Source: Actinomycetes bacterium (GTDB taxonomy: Bacteria; Actinomycetota; CADDZG01; JAHWKV01). From it: 39,892 nt of DNA. Shown piece after piece: positions 19,593 to 28,769 of this stretch (positions within the stretch are counted from its first letter, which is position 1; each line of letters starts with the position of its first letter). Location of the stretch: the NCBI GenBank assembly GCA_029263035.1, contig JAJCYF010000057.1, positions 1 to 39,892 on the forward strand, read 5' to 3'. The notes beneath the pieces were generated by a model. The model was given only the letters and a program-made list of their open reading frames with translations, searched no databases and was not told the origin of the DNA. The position numbers were made by a program, and so were the translations under genes.

Positions 19593-20414
19593 CCGCCCAT
19601 CGGATTCTTACTCGCTCCCATCGCAACGTTCCTGCTCTTGCTGGTCTCTGCCTTCCTATCGCCGGAATGGCCCAACCGGGAGCAGTTGTTGATGCACGCC
19701 CGGAATCGGGCATCGTTCGACACCCCGCAGGGCCGGGGAATTTTTGCCCTTATCCCGTTCGGCATATTCGTCGGCATCCCTGCCGCCCTGGGGCTTATCC
19801 CCGCCAACATAATGGTCCTCATCGGTTCGCTGGTGGCCTGCATGGTGGCCCGGGCCTACCTCTCCAACGCGCACGAGACCGGCCTGGGGGGCTGGACCCC
19901 CGCTCACGGCTGGTTTCTGGCCCTGACCTGGGCCATCCTGGCCCTGCCGCTGCACGTGAATAGCATGAACCTCATCGATGCCCTCGCCGCCCAGACGGCG
20001 CTTGGCCCGGCGCCGTTGGCCATCGGGCCTGCCGGTTCGGCGGCGATGTGGGTGGCGCTGATCGCCGGGCTGGCGGCAGCCTGCGGATGGTCGGAGGGGC
20101 AGCTGAAGCTGGCCCGGCCGGTGAGTGAGGCCAACGACGCTCTCGACACCTTCGCCCGCTGGGGCGAGAGCGCCCTGGCGGCCACCGCGGTCGCCGCCGT
20201 GGTCTGGGGACCGTCGTTGGGTGCTCTGGTAGCCGGACCGATAGACGGCAAGACCGTGGGAACCGCCGCCCTCTCCTACTTCGTGACGATGCTGGCGGTC
20301 GGGGCGGTTTCCTACTGCCGCAGATTCGTCGGGCACTCCGCCCAGTGGGCGTTCGCCGCCGGGTCCGGAATGATGGCGATGACGGCGATGCTGGTGGCGG
20401 CCTTTGTTCGCTGA
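19593..20414 (+). CDS. Polytopic membrane protein of unknown function
   Basis: Hydrophobic segments in the C-terminal part of ORF 18951..20414; start approximate, no clear ATG/GTG before the first TM. Confidence 0.5.
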   Translation, partial: PPIGFLLAPIATFLLLLVSAFLSPEWPNREQLLMHARNRASFDTPQGRGIFALIPFGIFVGIPAALGLIPANIMVLIGSLVACMVARAYLSNAHETGLGGWTPAHGWFLALTWAILALPLHVNSMNLIDALAAQTALGPAPLAIGPAGSAAMWVALIAGLAAACGWSEGQLKLARPVSEANDALDTFARWGESALAATAVAAVVWGPSLGALVAGPIDGKTVGTAALSYFVTMLAVGAVSYCRRFVGHSAQWAFAAGSGMMAMTAMLVAAFVR

Positions 20415-20432
20415 TTTCGGGGGTTTTGCCCG

Positions 20433-21584
20433 ATGATGTTCCTGTTCCCGGTGGCGGCCGCCATCACATTCGGCGCCCTCTCCTGGGCGAATCTCAGGCG
20501 TTATGCGCCGTTCTGGGGACCGGCAGTACTGTTCTGGGCGCTGGCGATCGGCCGGGAGCCGTCGGTGATCTTTTTGATCCTGTTTCTGGTTCCCACCATT
20601 GTTCTGGGCGTTGCCGTCGCCCGCCACCGGCTGGCTCCGACGCCCTTTCTGCTTATGGCTCTCTCCGACATTGCGCTGGCCATCGCCTTTTCCATCTACC
20701 AATCCAAGACTGCACTTTGGACCCTGCCGGAGGTAGGAGGGTGGGGTTCGGGTGCCGGTCTGGCCGCCGGCGCCGCGATCCTGCGGCTGGGCGCCGCCGC
20801 CGACGTCGACGACCCCAAGGAGGGGGGACTGGTATCCGTGCCGTGGTGGCAGGGGGCAATGCTGGCCTACTGGGTGGGTGGACAGGGCGCTTCGGCCGCG
20901 GTCCTGGTGGTCGGCGGCATCCTTTTGTGGGGCGCGGCTGCCTACACCTCGCACTCCAACCTGTCGGCGCTTTCGCTGGCCGGAGGCGTCCTGGCCGTGG
21001 CCGCCGGCCTGGGAGGTGATCTGGCGGGGGTGATCGTGCTGGGGCTGGCGGGGACCGGCCTGGTGATGGGGGAGCGGGTGGTCTCGACCTGGATGGTTGC
21101 CATCCTTCCCTTGTCGCTGCTGACCCTGCTCACCCTTCCCGGCGGCCAGCTGATGGCCCTGGCCGCTCTGATCTTTCCCGGGGCCTGGGCCGCCATGTCG
21201 ACCCGGCTGAACACCGTCAAGCCGGCTGCCGAGGACGTTCCCTACCTGTCGTCGGCGGCAATGATGGTGGGAGTCGCCTACATTGCCGCGCTCGTTTCCC
21301 GGTTCGTGACCGGGCCGGGAGAGGTGGGCGAGGCCGGAATCCCGGTGGAGCTGATCAACGCGATCTGGCTGATTTATGGGGCAGGAATGGCGGCGATGGT
21401 GACCTTCTCCTTCGTCGGCAACCCGCAGGGCCTGAGTCTGGAGCCCCCGAGCGAGGGCCATTACTCCAAGTCGGAGCTGCTGCTTCCCAAGCTGCTCCCG
21501 CCGGTGGCGTGGTTCGGCTTCTTCGTGGCCGGCGTGGTCACCGCCCGGCTGTTGCTGGCCGGCTTCCGGACCGCCTTCCTCTAG
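20433..21584 (+). CDS. Polytopic membrane protein of unknown function
   Basis: ATG start, many TM segments. Confidence 0.6.
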   Translation: MMFLFPVAAAITFGALSWANLRRYAPFWGPAVLFWALAIGREPSVIFLILFLVPTIVLGVAVARHRLAPTPFLLMALSDIALAIAFSIYQSKTALWTLPEVGGWGSGAGLAAGAAILRLGAAADVDDPKEGGLVSVPWWQGAMLAYWVGGQGASAAVLVVGGILLWGAAAYTSHSNLSALSLAGGVLAVAAGLGGDLAGVIVLGLAGTGLVMGERVVSTWMVAILPLSLLTLLTLPGGQLMALAALIFPGAWAAMSTRLNTVKPAAEDVPYLSSAAMMVGVAYIAALVSRFVTGPGEVGEAGIPVELINAIWLIYGAGMAAMVTFSFVGNPQGLSLEPPSEGHYSKSELLLPKLLPPVAWFGFFVAGVVTARLLLAGFRTAFL

Positions 21585-21644
21585 GAGCCCCCGATTTCCC
21601 GAGGCCCCAACTCAGCGGCGGCCGAGGCCTCAGCCGGCCGTCAG

Positions 21645-23318
21645 GTGGAGCTGAGCCCTCCGGTCGGCCGGCGGCCGGTTGCGCTGCTGGTGCTTGCCGG
21701 TTGCGCCCTGGCGGTGGCAATGAATCCCTTGCTGGCCGCCAACCTCGACCGGCTTCCCGGAGATTCCGCCGACCGCATGTTCCAGGCCTGGCAGGTTGCG
21801 TGGAACGGATACGCCCTGCTTCACCAGCCCCTCGACCTGTTCGACTCGAACATCTACTGGCCCTTCGAGAACACGGTGGCCTTCTCCGACGCCCTGCTGG
21901 GCTTCACCCCGGCCGGCTTCATCGGGGCGGGAACCGAAGCCGCGCTCATCCGCTACAACCTGCTGTTCCTGTTCACCTATGCCTCGGCCTTCGTCGCGGC
22001 GGCGCTGCTGGCCCGGGAGCTGGGGGCCGGCTGGCCTGCGGCGGTGGTTGCCGGCGCGGCATTTGCGTTCGCGCCCTGGCGGCTGGCCCACCACAACCAT
22101 CTGCACGTGCTGGCGAGCGCACCGTTGGCGCTCAGCCTGTTCCTGCTGCTGCGTGGATATCGCAGACGGCGGCCCGGACTGGTCCTGTCCGGCTTCCTGG
22201 CGGCGACCTGGCAGGTGAGTCTGGGGTTCACCCTGGGACTCCAGGTCGCCTACCTGCTTGCGCTGCTCGGGGCGCTGTGGGGCGTCTACTGGTGGCGGAA
22301 ACGTCCGGAGGTGCCTCGCAGGGTCGTGGCCGCGACCGCAGCCGGGGCGCTGATCCTGGTGGCCTGGTCCGGGTTGCAGGCGTTTCCGTACCTGAAGGTG
22401 GTCGAGGAACATCCTCAGGTAAGACGGAGCGTTGACACCGTGAGGTTCTACTCTCCTCCGGCGGCAAGTTTTCTGACCGCCCCGCCCGAAAACCTGATCT
22501 GGGGCGATGCGACCGGCGCCCGGCGGGAGAGGATGGCATGGGCCCCCGAGATGGCGCTGTTTCCGGGGCTGACGATTGTGGCGCTTGCCCTGGCAGGCCT
22601 GGGGGCCTCCACCCTCTCCCGTCGCTGGCGGCTCGGTCTGGCGGCAGCAGTCGTTGGTTCGGCGGTTCTGGCCATGGGTTACTCGTTTTTGGGTGGAAGT
22701 CTCACCTATGGGTTGCTGCACAAGCTGCCCGGGTGGGCGTCGGTCCGCACCCCCGGCCGCCTGTTCACCGTCACCTCCCTCGCTCTGGCCTTGCTTGCCG
22801 GCGCCGGAGCCCACCGGCTGACGTCGGCGGCCGTTCGCAGGGCGGCCGGAACCGGCGGGCGGATCGCGGCGCTGGTGGTCCCGGCCCTGCTGACCGTCGC
22901 CCTGCTGGTGGAGGGATTCGGCTCGCCGGCCGGCGAGCTGGTTCGGCCTGAGCTGCGCCGGCTTCCTGACTCGGAGCCTCAAATGCATCTGCCCTCCGAA
23001 GACTTCGACGATGTCCGGTACCTGTTCTGGTCCATCGACGGGTTCCCCGAGATCGTCAACGGCTACTCCGGCTTCACCCCTGAGCTGCAGCTTTCCCTGC
23101 GGCAGGAGCTGGCGGGCTTTCCCGACGAGGCTACGGTTCAGCGCTTGAGCGACCTGGGAGTGCGTACGGTCGTCGTCCACAACGACCGTACCGGCGGGAC
23201 CCCGTGGGCCGGCGCGGATGACCGGCCCGTCGACGGGTTGCCGCTGGAGCGGTCGGAGCGGGGCCCCATGACGATCTATGAGCTGGAGCCGGGCGGCAAC
23301 CCGGGCGACGGCGGATGA
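21645..23318 (+). CDS. GT-C-like membrane glycosyltransferase/YfhO-like protein
   Basis: DRLPGDSADRMFQAWQVAW, FAFAPWRLAHHNHLHVLAS, many TMs, C-terminal soluble domain. Confidence 0.6.
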   Translation: MELSPPVGRRPVALLVLAGCALAVAMNPLLAANLDRLPGDSADRMFQAWQVAWNGYALLHQPLDLFDSNIYWPFENTVAFSDALLGFTPAGFIGAGTEAALIRYNLLFLFTYASAFVAAALLARELGAGWPAAVVAGAAFAFAPWRLAHHNHLHVLASAPLALSLFLLLRGYRRRRPGLVLSGFLAATWQVSLGFTLGLQVAYLLALLGALWGVYWWRKRPEVPRRVVAATAAGALILVAWSGLQAFPYLKVVEEHPQVRRSVDTVRFYSPPAASFLTAPPENLIWGDATGARRERMAWAPEMALFPGLTIVALALAGLGASTLSRRWRLGLAAAVVGSAVLAMGYSFLGGSLTYGLLHKLPGWASVRTPGRLFTVTSLALALLAGAGAHRLTSAAVRRAAGTGGRIAALVVPALLTVALLVEGFGSPAGELVRPELRRLPDSEPQMHLPSEDFDDVRYLFWSIDGFPEIVNGYSGFTPELQLSLRQELAGFPDEATVQRLSDLGVRTVVVHNDRTGGTPWAGADDRPVDGLPLERSERGPMTIYELEPGGNPGDGG

Positions 23319-24613
23319 GCCGGGCGCACCGGCGGCCGGCATCGCGCGGACTGGCCCTGGGCATGGCCGCGGCGGGAATAGTGGCCGCGTTTGCTCTCAA
23401 GTTCCAGTGTGTCGCCAACGGCTGGGGCGACGGCTACCAGTACACCCACCTGTGCTACAACGAGATCCAGGCGTTGTTCGGGGTACGCGGCATCCAGGAC
23501 GGCCTGCTTCCGTACCGGGATACCGCCTTCGAGTACCCGGTTCTGACCGGTATGTTCATGGACCTGGCGGGCAGGGTGCTGCGGGGGCTGGTCGCCATCG
23601 GCCTGGCGCCGCAGAACAACGACAGTAGCTATCTGGTGGTGTCGTCGGTGATGCTTGCTCCGTTCTCGGTTGGGGTGACCCTCCTGCTGAGGCCGCGGGT
23701 GAGCGCTTCCCGGCTGGCGCTGTGGGCGGTGGGAGCCCCCACGATCCTGTACACGTTCCACAACTGGGACATCCTCGCCGTGTTCGGTGCGGCCTGGGGC
23801 CTGGCCGCGTTCGAGCGGGACCGCCTGGGACTGGCCGGCGGCGCCCTGGCGGTGGGTGCCAGCGCCAAGCTGTACCCGGCCTTCCTGGCGCCGGGGATGG
23901 TCCTGGCCCGGTGGGCCCGGAAGGACCGGCTGGGGTCCGTGCGGATGATTGCCGGATTTCTGGCGGTGTATGCCGCGCTTAACGTGCCCTGGATCCTGAT
24001 CGCCAACGGGCCGCCGCAGGTCTCACCAGGGGCCTTTCCCGGGGTTGACCTGCGGGACCCGCAGGCCAACGGATGGCTGGGCGTCTGGCTTTTCCACGCC
24101 GAACGCAGCCCCGATATCTGGACCATCTGGTTCTGGTTGGGAGACCGTGCCGACGGGCTGTTCCTCAACCCCTGGTGGGGCGGTTCGTACCGCGGATTTG
24201 TGAGCATTACCAGCTTTGTTCTGTTCGCCCTCGCCACCGCCTACGCCCTGCTCCACGGCTGGAAGCGCCGCAACGAACCGCAGGGGTACCCGGTGGTAGG
24301 GGTGGGCCTGGCGATCGTCGCGGCCTTTCTCATCACCTCCAAGGTGTACTCACCGCAGTACGCCCTGTGGGCGGTGCCGATGCTGGTGATGCTGGACATC
24401 CGGGTCCGGTGGGTTGTGATCTACTTCGTCTCCGAGTTCGCCGTCCTGGTCGCCGGCTTCGGATGGTTCACCGTCTTTGACGATCCCGATCCGGGCTGGA
24501 GGGCCCTGCTCGAGGTGGTGGTGGTGGCGCGGGCAGCGGTGTTGTGCGTGCTCTACTGGCGGGCGACCCGTGCCGTGAGGCTGCTGCCGGAAGCGCCGGG
24601 GAGCGCGGTTTAG
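23315..24613 (+). CDS. GT87-family (DUF2029) mannosyltransferase-like membrane protein (Rv0051-like)
   Basis: YNEIQALFGVRGIQDGLLPYRDTAFEYPVLTGMFM, KVYSPQYALWAVPMLV; precedes rpsF. Confidence 0.75.
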   Translation: MSRAHRRPASRGLALGMAAAGIVAAFALKFQCVANGWGDGYQYTHLCYNEIQALFGVRGIQDGLLPYRDTAFEYPVLTGMFMDLAGRVLRGLVAIGLAPQNNDSSYLVVSSVMLAPFSVGVTLLLRPRVSASRLALWAVGAPTILYTFHNWDILAVFGAAWGLAAFERDRLGLAGGALAVGASAKLYPAFLAPGMVLARWARKDRLGSVRMIAGFLAVYAALNVPWILIANGPPQVSPGAFPGVDLRDPQANGWLGVWLFHAERSPDIWTIWFWLGDRADGLFLNPWWGGSYRGFVSITSFVLFALATAYALLHGWKRRNEPQGYPVVGVGLAIVAAFLITSKVYSPQYALWAVPMLVMLDIRVRWVVIYFVSEFAVLVAGFGWFTVFDDPDPGWRALLEVVVVARAAVLCVLYWRATRAVRLLPEAPGSAV

Positions 24614-24785
24614 AGGTTCCGCAGAAATCGTTTGAGATTTCTTCCCGGCCTGGGCATTCGGGTAGCGACGTTGTCATACCCCCTGCCTATAGTTGCTTGC
24701 GATGGACGCTTCAACCAGGCACTGCTACGATTTCCAACAGACACTTGTAGTAACCCCTGCTCCCGATGCGCCGGCCTGTGTTGCC

Positions 24786-24839
24786 GGATTAGCGCCGAAG
24801 GGAGCCTTCCGGTTCGCCGGATGTCCGAAGGAGTAATCC
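24786..24839 (+). promoter_or_regulatory. Structured rpsF leader (S6:S18-type candidate)
   Basis: Outer pairing GGATTA (24786-24791)/TAATCC (24834-24839) around TCCGG-UUCG-CCGGA hairpin (24808-24821), CCGAAGG repeats and the SD GAAGGAG. Confidence 0.5.
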
Positions 24840-24842
24840 AAT

Positions 24843-25124
24843 ATGCGCAACTACGAGGCTGTGGTCATCGTCGACCCGAGGCTGGAAGAAGCCGATATTC
24901 AGCAGGCGGTCGATAAGCTAACCAAGGTCATACAGACCCGAGGTGAGATGGCCAAAATCGATCAGTGGGGCCGGCGTCGCCTGGCCTACGAGATCAACCA
25001 TCTCAAGGAAGGTCACTACTTCGTAGCCTCATTCCAGGCCGAAGCAGACCTCATCGCTGACCTCGACCGCACCATGAGAATCGGGGAGGAGTACATCCGG
25101 CACAAGATCGTCCGGATCCCCTAG
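24843..25124 (+). CDS. rpsF: 30S ribosomal protein S6
   Basis: MRNYEAVVIVDPRLEEADIQ, WGRRRLAYEINHLKEGHYFV, LDRTMRIGEEYIRHKIVR. Confidence 0.96.
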   Translation: MRNYEAVVIVDPRLEEADIQQAVDKLTKVIQTRGEMAKIDQWGRRRLAYEINHLKEGHYFVASFQAEADLIADLDRTMRIGEEYIRHKIVRIP

Positions 25125-25155
25125 ACCGAAGGGATTCCCCTTCAGGAGGTGTGCG

Positions 25156-25584
25156 GTGTCGAACAACGTGACGGTGGTCGGCAATCTGACCAGAGAGCCG
25201 GAACTCAGGTACACGCCCTCGGGTGCAGCAGTCGTCAAGTTCGGGATGGCGGTAAACCGCTCCTACAACAACCGAAACGGCGACAAGGTTGAGCAGACAG
25301 ACTTTTTTGATGTAACCGCATGGCGGGAGCTCGGCGAGAACGTGGCCGAGTCCCTGTCGGTGGGGAGCAGGGTGATCGTGACCGGCCGTCTTCAGCAGGA
25401 TCGTTGGGAGAACGACGGCGGCGAGAAGCGTTCGAAGATCTACATCGTGGCGGACGAGATCGGTCCCTCCCTGCGGTGGGCCACAGCATCCATAACGAAG
25501 ACCACCCGTGGAGGCCCCGGCGACTGGCAGCAGTCGCAGGGTGCCCCGGGCAACATTGACGAGGAGGTACCAACTGGGGCGTAG
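25156..25584 (+). CDS. ssb: Single-stranded DNA-binding protein
   Basis: [64 protein letters not shown]; ends IDEEVPTGA. Confidence 0.95.
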   Translation: MSNNVTVVGNLTREPELRYTPSGAAVVKFGMAVNRSYNNRNGDKVEQTDFFDVTAWRELGENVAESLSVGSRVIVTGRLQQDRWENDGGEKRSKIYIVADEIGPSLRWATASITKTTRGGPGDWQQSQGAPGNIDEEVPTGA

Positions 25585-25855
25585 AGACTCCCGGAGCTCA
25601 AACTCCGATTCCAAGGGAGCTAAAGGCGACAAGAAGGGCGGTAGGCCGCAGCGGAAGAAGGTTTGCTACTTCTGCAAGGAGAAGATCACCTACATCGACT
25701 TCAAGGATGTCGCAACAATTCGTAAGTTCGTTTCCGACCGGGGCAAGATTCGTGCCCGCCGGGTGACGGGGACCTGTGTCCGGCACCAGCATGAGGTGGC
25801 CTCGGCTATCAAGAATGCCCGAGAGGTGGCTCTGCTGCCGTACGTGGTCCGATGA
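25574..25855 (+). CDS. rpsR: 30S ribosomal protein S18 (apparent CTG start)
   Basis: [51 protein letters not shown] at 25561-25568, 5 nt before CTG 25574; TTG at 25556 and GTG at 25541 are weaker alternatives. Confidence 0.85.
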   Translation: MGRRDSRSSNSDSKGAKGDKKGGRPQRKKVCYFCKEKITYIDFKDVATIRKFVSDRGKIRARRVTGTCVRHQHEVASAIKNAREVALLPYVVR

Positions 25856-26328
25856 AGGTCATCCTCACCCAGGATATGAGCAATCTGGGACACAAGGGCG
25901 ACGTAGTCGAGGTCAAGGACGGTTACGCACGCAACTTCCTGCTGCCTCAGAGCCGGGCCTTCAAAGCCTCCAAGGGGGCTTTGAAGCAGGCTGAGACCAT
26001 GCAAAAGGCCAGGGCGGCGCAAGAAGCCAAGGACCGCGCACAGTGGACGGCGCTCGCCGGCCGGATCGGCGGAGTTCGCCTGGTCACCAAGGCGACCGCC
26101 GGGGCCGAGGGCCAGCTGTTCGGGTCGGTGACCACCTCGGACATCGCCGAGATGCTCACCGCACAGCTGGGCGAGGAGATCGATCGCCGCAAAGTGATCC
26201 TTCCCGATCCCATCAAGACGGTCGGGTCGCACATCTACAAGGTGCACCTGCACGCCGACGTGGTGGCCGAAGGAAACATCGACGTCCAGGCGGACGGAGT
26301 AGCGCCCGCCTTCGACGCCGAAGCCTAA
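25852..26328 (+). CDS. rplI: 50S ribosomal protein L9
   Basis: [36 protein letters not shown]. Confidence 0.96.
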   Translation: MKVILTQDMSNLGHKGDVVEVKDGYARNFLLPQSRAFKASKGALKQAETMQKARAAQEAKDRAQWTALAGRIGGVRLVTKATAGAEGQLFGSVTTSDIAEMLTAQLGEEIDRRKVILPDPIKTVGSHIYKVHLHADVVAEGNIDVQADGVAPAFDAEA

Positions 26329-26549
26329 CCCCAAGCCGCAACCCTTCAACAACCGCCTCAGCGGGCGCCTTTTCGGCGCGCCCGAACCTCGTCCCCGCAC
26401 CGGCTCGAATGCACGTTCCACCGCCGCGCGTCAAGGACAAAAGTTGTTTCGCGCACTGCGAAGTTCGCCCTTCCCGGGCCGGGAAGAGCCCGTGTATCCT
26501 GCGTCGGACCCCAACATGTTGCGCTACTAAGCAATAAGGCGCTACATGT

Positions 26550-26558
26550 TGTGGACAA
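26550..26558 (-). promoter_or_regulatory. DnaA box (TTGTCCACA)
   Basis: Plus strand TGTGGACAA. Confidence 0.6.
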
Positions 26559-26604
26559 CGACGAGGAAAGGTTGTGAGCATCCTGTTGATTACCGACCGT
26601 AAGC

Positions 26605-26613
26605 TGTGGACAA
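26605..26613 (-). promoter_or_regulatory. DnaA box (TTGTCCACA)
   Basis: Plus strand TGTGGACAA, 55 bp from the previous box in the same orientation. Confidence 0.6.
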
Positions 26614-26683
26614 CGCCCGTAGATTCCTGGGGATTGGTTTATCCCAAATCCGCCGAATTCCGGTGGACATCCTCCATAATGAC

Positions 26684-26697
26684 CGAACATACGTTCG
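26684..26697. promoter_or_regulatory. LexA/SOS box upstream of dnaB
   Basis: CGAACATACGTTCG is a perfect match to the actinobacterial/Gram-positive SOS box CGAACRNRYGTTYG, directly after CATAAT and 10 bp before the ATG. Confidence 0.8.
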
Positions 26698-26707
26698 GTA
26701 GGAATTA

Positions 26708-28087
26708 ATGGCGATACGGCTAAGCGGTCAAACCAGCAGGACCGGGGCGGGCCCTGAGTTTCCCGGCCACGTGCCTCCGTACAACCTGGAGGCCGAGGAG
26801 TCGGTGCTGGGCGCATGCCTGATCTCACGGGAAGCCGTCGCAAGCGTGCTGGAGATCGTCAAGGCGGACGACTTCTACAAGCCTGCGCATGTCGAGATCT
26901 TCAACGCCATGCTGGAGCTGTACGGCCGGGGCGACCCCATCGACTTCGTTACCCTCACCGAGCTGCTGCGTCGCAGGGAGTCGCTGGAGTCGGTCGGGGG
27001 CAAGTCGTACGTCTACACCCTGGTCGAAACCGTGCCCACCGCCAGTTCCGCCGCGTTCTACGCCCGGATCGTTGAGGAGAATGCGCTTTTGCGCCGGCTC
27101 ATCACCGCCGCCCACGAGATCTCCGAGCTCGGCTACTCGGTCCCCGAGGACGTTGAGAAAGCCATCGACTCGGCGGAGGCGATGATCTTCCAGGTCTCGC
27201 AGAGAAGGGATGTCCAGGACTTCCAGCCGCTCAAGGACCTGCTGACCGAGGGCATGCAGATCGTCGAGAAGCTCTACGAGCAGGGCACGTCGATCACCGG
27301 TCTTCCCACCGGCTTCACCGAGCTGGACAACATCACCGCAGGGTTTCAGCCCTCCAACCTGATCGTCATTGCCGCCCGCCCGGCGATGGGCAAGTCGGCC
27401 CTGGCGGTTTCCATGGCCCAGCACGTAGCGGTGGAGCAGAACACGCCGGTAGTCATATTCAGCCTGGAGATGAGCAAGATGGAGCTCACCCAGCGCCTGA
27501 TGTGCGCCGAGGCCCGGGTCGACTCCAACCGCCTGCGCAGGGGCCAGCTGCAGGACTCCGACTGGCCGAAGCTGTCGCATGCACTCGGCCGGCTGGCGGA
27601 GGCGCCCATCTTTATCGACGACACCGCCAGCGTGTCGATCATGGAGATGCGGGCAAAGTGCCGGCGCCTGAAGGCCAAGCACGGCCTCGGCCTGGTGATC
27701 GTGGACTACCTGCAGCTCATGCAGCCCACCACGCGGAGCCGGGGCGACAACCGGGTGCAGGAGATCGGGGACATCTCCCGGTCGCTCAAGATCCTGGCCC
27801 GCGAGCTCGAGCTGCCGGTGATCGCGGTTTCCCAGCTTTCCCGAAACGTCGAGCACCGGACGGACAAACGGCCGATGCTGGCCGACCTCAGGGACTCGGG
27901 AAGCATCGAGCAGGACGCCGACATCGTGATGTTCATTTACCGGGACGAGGTCTACAACCCCGACTCACCACAGAAGGGCATTGCCGAGGTCATCGTGGCC
28001 AAACACCGAAGCGGCCCGATCGGCAAGATAGACCTGGCGTTCCTGGCGCACTACACCAAGTTCGCGAACCTGGCGCGGAGTCTGTAA
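26708..28087 (+). CDS. dnaB: Replicative DNA helicase DnaB (no intein)
   Basis: PPYNLEAEESVLGACLI, AARPAMGKSALAVSMAQ, VDYLQLM, SQLSRNVEHRTDKRPMLADLRDSGSIEQDAD. Confidence 0.96.
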   Translation: MAIRLSGQTSRTGAGPEFPGHVPPYNLEAEESVLGACLISREAVASVLEIVKADDFYKPAHVEIFNAMLELYGRGDPIDFVTLTELLRRRESLESVGGKSYVYTLVETVPTASSAAFYARIVEENALLRRLITAAHEISELGYSVPEDVEKAIDSAEAMIFQVSQRRDVQDFQPLKDLLTEGMQIVEKLYEQGTSITGLPTGFTELDNITAGFQPSNLIVIAARPAMGKSALAVSMAQHVAVEQNTPVVIFSLEMSKMELTQRLMCAEARVDSNRLRRGQLQDSDWPKLSHALGRLAEAPIFIDDTASVSIMEMRAKCRRLKAKHGLGLVIVDYLQLMQPTTRSRGDNRVQEIGDISRSLKILARELELPVIAVSQLSRNVEHRTDKRPMLADLRDSGSIEQDADIVMFIYRDEVYNPDSPQKGIAEVIVAKHRSGPIGKIDLAFLAHYTKFANLARSL

Positions 28088-28121
28088 GCGGAATGCCGGG
28101 AACTGGTCAAGGAGTTTTGCC

Positions 28122-28769
28122 ATGGGAGCGTTGATCCAAGCAATCATGCAGGGCGACGAGGCGACGGTGGCCGGGCTCGTGGAGTCGGATCGCCGGGTTG
28201 CCGAGGAAAGGGACGAGAACGGGGTCTCCGCCCTCATGCTGGCTCTTTACCGGGGTCAGACCGAAATCGCCGCAGTGGTCGCCGAGGCCAAGGGGTGGTT
28301 GGACGTTTTCGAAGCCGCCGCCATCGGTGACCCCGGGCGGTTGGAGATGGCCCTCAAGGAGAACCCCGAAGCCATCGGATCCTTCTCCGCCGACGGGTTC
28401 ACCGCCCTGCACTTCGCCGCCTTCTTCGGGCGCCGCCTTCCGGCGAACCTGCTCGTGCTGGCCGGCGCCGACGTCAACGCGGAGGCCCGCAACCCCAGCC
28501 GGGTCCGGCCGATTCACAGCGCGGTGGCCGGCCCCGACCCGATGATGGCGGAGATCCTGCTGGCCATGGGGGCCGACGTCAATGCCCAGCAGGAGGGGGG
28601 ATTTACCGCACTTCAGGCCGCGGCCAAGCAGGGCAACACCAAGCTGGTCGATCTGCTGCTGAGAGCCGATGCGGATCCCCGGATGGCCGCCGGTGACGGC
28701 CGCACCGCCGCCGATCTGGCCCGAACTGCCGGGCACGAGGCCCTGGCGGTCCGGCTGGAGGCTCGTTAG
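28122..28769 (+). CDS. Ankyrin-repeat protein
   Basis: Ankyrin motifs: DGFTALHFAAFFGR...LLVLAGADVNAEA, GGFTALQAAAKQGNTKLVDLLLRADADP. Confidence 0.85.
   Translation: MGALIQAIMQGDEATVAGLVESDRRVAEERDENGVSALMLALYRGQTEIAAVVAEAKGWLDVFEAAAIGDPGRLEMALKENPEAIGSFSADGFTALHFAAFFGRRLPANLLVLAGADVNAEARNPSRVRPIHSAVAGPDPMMAEILLAMGADVNAQQEGGFTALQAAAKQGNTKLVDLLLRADADPRMAAGDGRTAADLARTAGHEALAVRLEAR

Noticed and set aside
19656-21461. 601-aa minus-strand ORF
   Set aside because: Antisense to two hydrophobic CDSs; composition (RGQHPD-rich) is typical of a shadow frame.
21630-23342. 570-aa minus-strand ORF
   Set aside because: Antisense to the GT-C-like gene, shadow frame.
26708-28087. Intein in dnaB
   Set aside because: ORF is continuous at normal length (459 aa) with uninterrupted helicase motifs.
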